This document shows, piece by piece, positions 5,036 through 5,738 of a DNA stretch of 5,738 bases. The notes under the pieces are model-generated. The model had not been told where the DNA came from and made no database searches. It saw nothing but the letters and a program-made list of their open reading frames with translations. Positions within the stretch are counted from its first letter, which is position 1, and every line of letters starts with the position of its first letter. Source of the stretch: Planctomycetota bacterium (GTDB taxonomy: Bacteria > Planctomycetota > Phycisphaerae > Sedimentisphaerales > Anaerohalosphaeraceae); assembly GCA_019456245.1 (NCBI GenBank), contig VRUF01000193.1, positions 1 through 5,738 of the forward strand, given 5' to 3'. Position numbers and translations under genes: made by a program.

Positions 5036-5738
5036 TTATTTAGATTTATGTTCATAAACCTCATAAAGCAGGTCGAGACGTTCTTTTGCGCTGTTTACTT
5101 TTTCATGCAGCTCGGCTGAGAGCTTGTGATCCTTGTATATCCGTTCCTCGGCGAAACCTGCTTCCAACCCGGGAATTTGATCCTCCAGCTCCATTATCAT
5201 CTCCTCGATCTGTTCGATGCGGTACTTGTTGAACTTGCGGATTTCTTTGGAGGCTTTCGGCTTGGCATCTTTGCTTCGCTTATGTTTTTTTGCCGCAGAG
5301 GTTTTCGCTTTGCCTGCCTCTGCAACCGCTTTTCGCTCTTTGAGCATTTCTGCATACCGCGAATAAACTTTTTTCTCGGCTTCGACCATCTCGCATTCAC
5401 CGAAGCTGCGTTTGCCAAGGCTGTCGACGCCTACGACCAGAAGCCGGTCGACGATCCTGTCGAGAAAGAACCGGTCGTGGCTTACGACGATGATGGCTCC
5501 GTTAAATTCCTTCAATGCATACTCAAGCGTTTCCTTACCGGCGATGTCAAGGTGGTTTGTCGGCTCGTCCATGACCAGCACATCAGGCGCAGCGAGAACC
5601 AGTTTGCAAAGCATAAGCCTGTTTTGCTGGCCGCCGCTGAGATCGGCGACTTTTTTGAAAACATCGTCACCGCTAAACAAAAACGCACCGAGCCGCCCCC
5701 GAACAGCTTCCGGAGTAAGATCGGGCCGGACGCTTCGG
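5036..5738 (-). CDS. ABC-F family ATPase, C-terminal part (5' end beyond window)
   Basis: The last 233 residues are present; the frame is open to the right window edge, so the true start and first nucleotide-binding domain are outside. The visible part is the second ABC domain from just before its signature: SVRPDLTPEAVRGRLGAFLFSG, then LSGGQQ at 33-38, Walker B VLVMDEPTNHLD at 53-64 and the H-loop histidine in VSHDRF at 85-90. A Lys/Ala/Glu-rich linker (about 120-165) leads into a predicted coiled coil at about 165-230, the C-terminal extension seen in Uup-like and some other ABC-F proteins. ABC-F proteins are soluble, lack membrane domains and act on the ribosome in translation factor or antibiotic-protection roles. 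The subfamily cannot be settled without the inter-domain linker. A TTG codon at 5680 lies inside the conserved FLFSGDDVF segment and is not the start. The downstream neighbour is the secreted propeller gene. Confidence 0.93.
   Translation of the reverse strand, partial: RSVRPDLTPEAVRGRLGAFLFSGDDVFKKVADLSGGQQNRLMLCKLVLAAPDVLVMDEPTNHLDIAGKETLEYALKEFNGAIIVVSHDRFFLDRIVDRLLVVGVDSLGKRSFGECEMVEAEKKVYSRYAEMLKERKAVAEAGKAKTSAAKKHKRSKDAKPKASKEIRKFNKYRIEQIEEMIMELEDQIPGLEAGFAEERIYKDHKLSAELHEKVNSAKERLDLLYEVYEHKSK

Noticed and set aside
1..5738. CRISPR array, tRNA, rRNA or riboswitch
   Set aside because: No regularly spaced direct repeats, cloverleaf-like sequence, rRNA core motifs or conserved riboswitch core were recognised by eye.

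Overview
The window looks like a chromosomal segment from a Planctomycetota-type bacterium, possibly a Phycisphaerae or Sedimentisphaerales relative. This is inferred from the style of the secreted PQQ-like propeller (its mature N-terminus starts with a WPRWRGP motif), the transposase/RHS debris and the moderate GC of the housekeeping genes. It is not proven by any marker gene. Every intact gene lies on the minus strand; the only plus-strand coding trace is a transposase relic.

Left block (1 to about 1990): a compact minus-strand operon, read right to left. It runs obg (ribosome-assembly GTPase), then coaX (type III pantothenate kinase), then the first 44 codons of a predicted secreted or membrane-anchored protein that leaves the window. 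obg and coaX overlap by ATGA. The third gene starts with GTG two bases after the coaX stop, with its Shine-Dalgarno inside the end of coaX, so translation of all three is probably coupled. A candidate -10 box lies just upstream of obg.

Middle block (about 2000 to 3740): an accessory, AT-richer patch made mostly of debris. It holds a strong 12-bp hairpin (likely intrinsic terminator), the 3' end of an integrase-type transposase (plus strand, catalytic domain mostly missing), a short RHS/YD-repeat remnant (minus strand) and one apparently intact AT-rich gene for a two-TM protein with a YcxB-like C-terminal region. Its left and right parts each carry a similar 4-1-4 palindrome followed by an AT-rich tail. 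From about 3500 to 3720 the intergenic DNA carries small repeats and palindromes that look like dispersed genomic repeats.

Right block (3741 to 5738): a secreted PQQ-like beta-propeller protein directly downstream (29 bp) of an ABC-F family ATPase whose N-terminal part lies beyond the window edge. They share a strand and probably a transcript.

I see no complete new system. The most suggestive signal is the two-TM YcxB-like gene followed immediately by an RHS fragment. That order is what remains when a polymorphic-toxin (RHS) locus with a downstream immunity gene decays, but no toxin domain is visible here.
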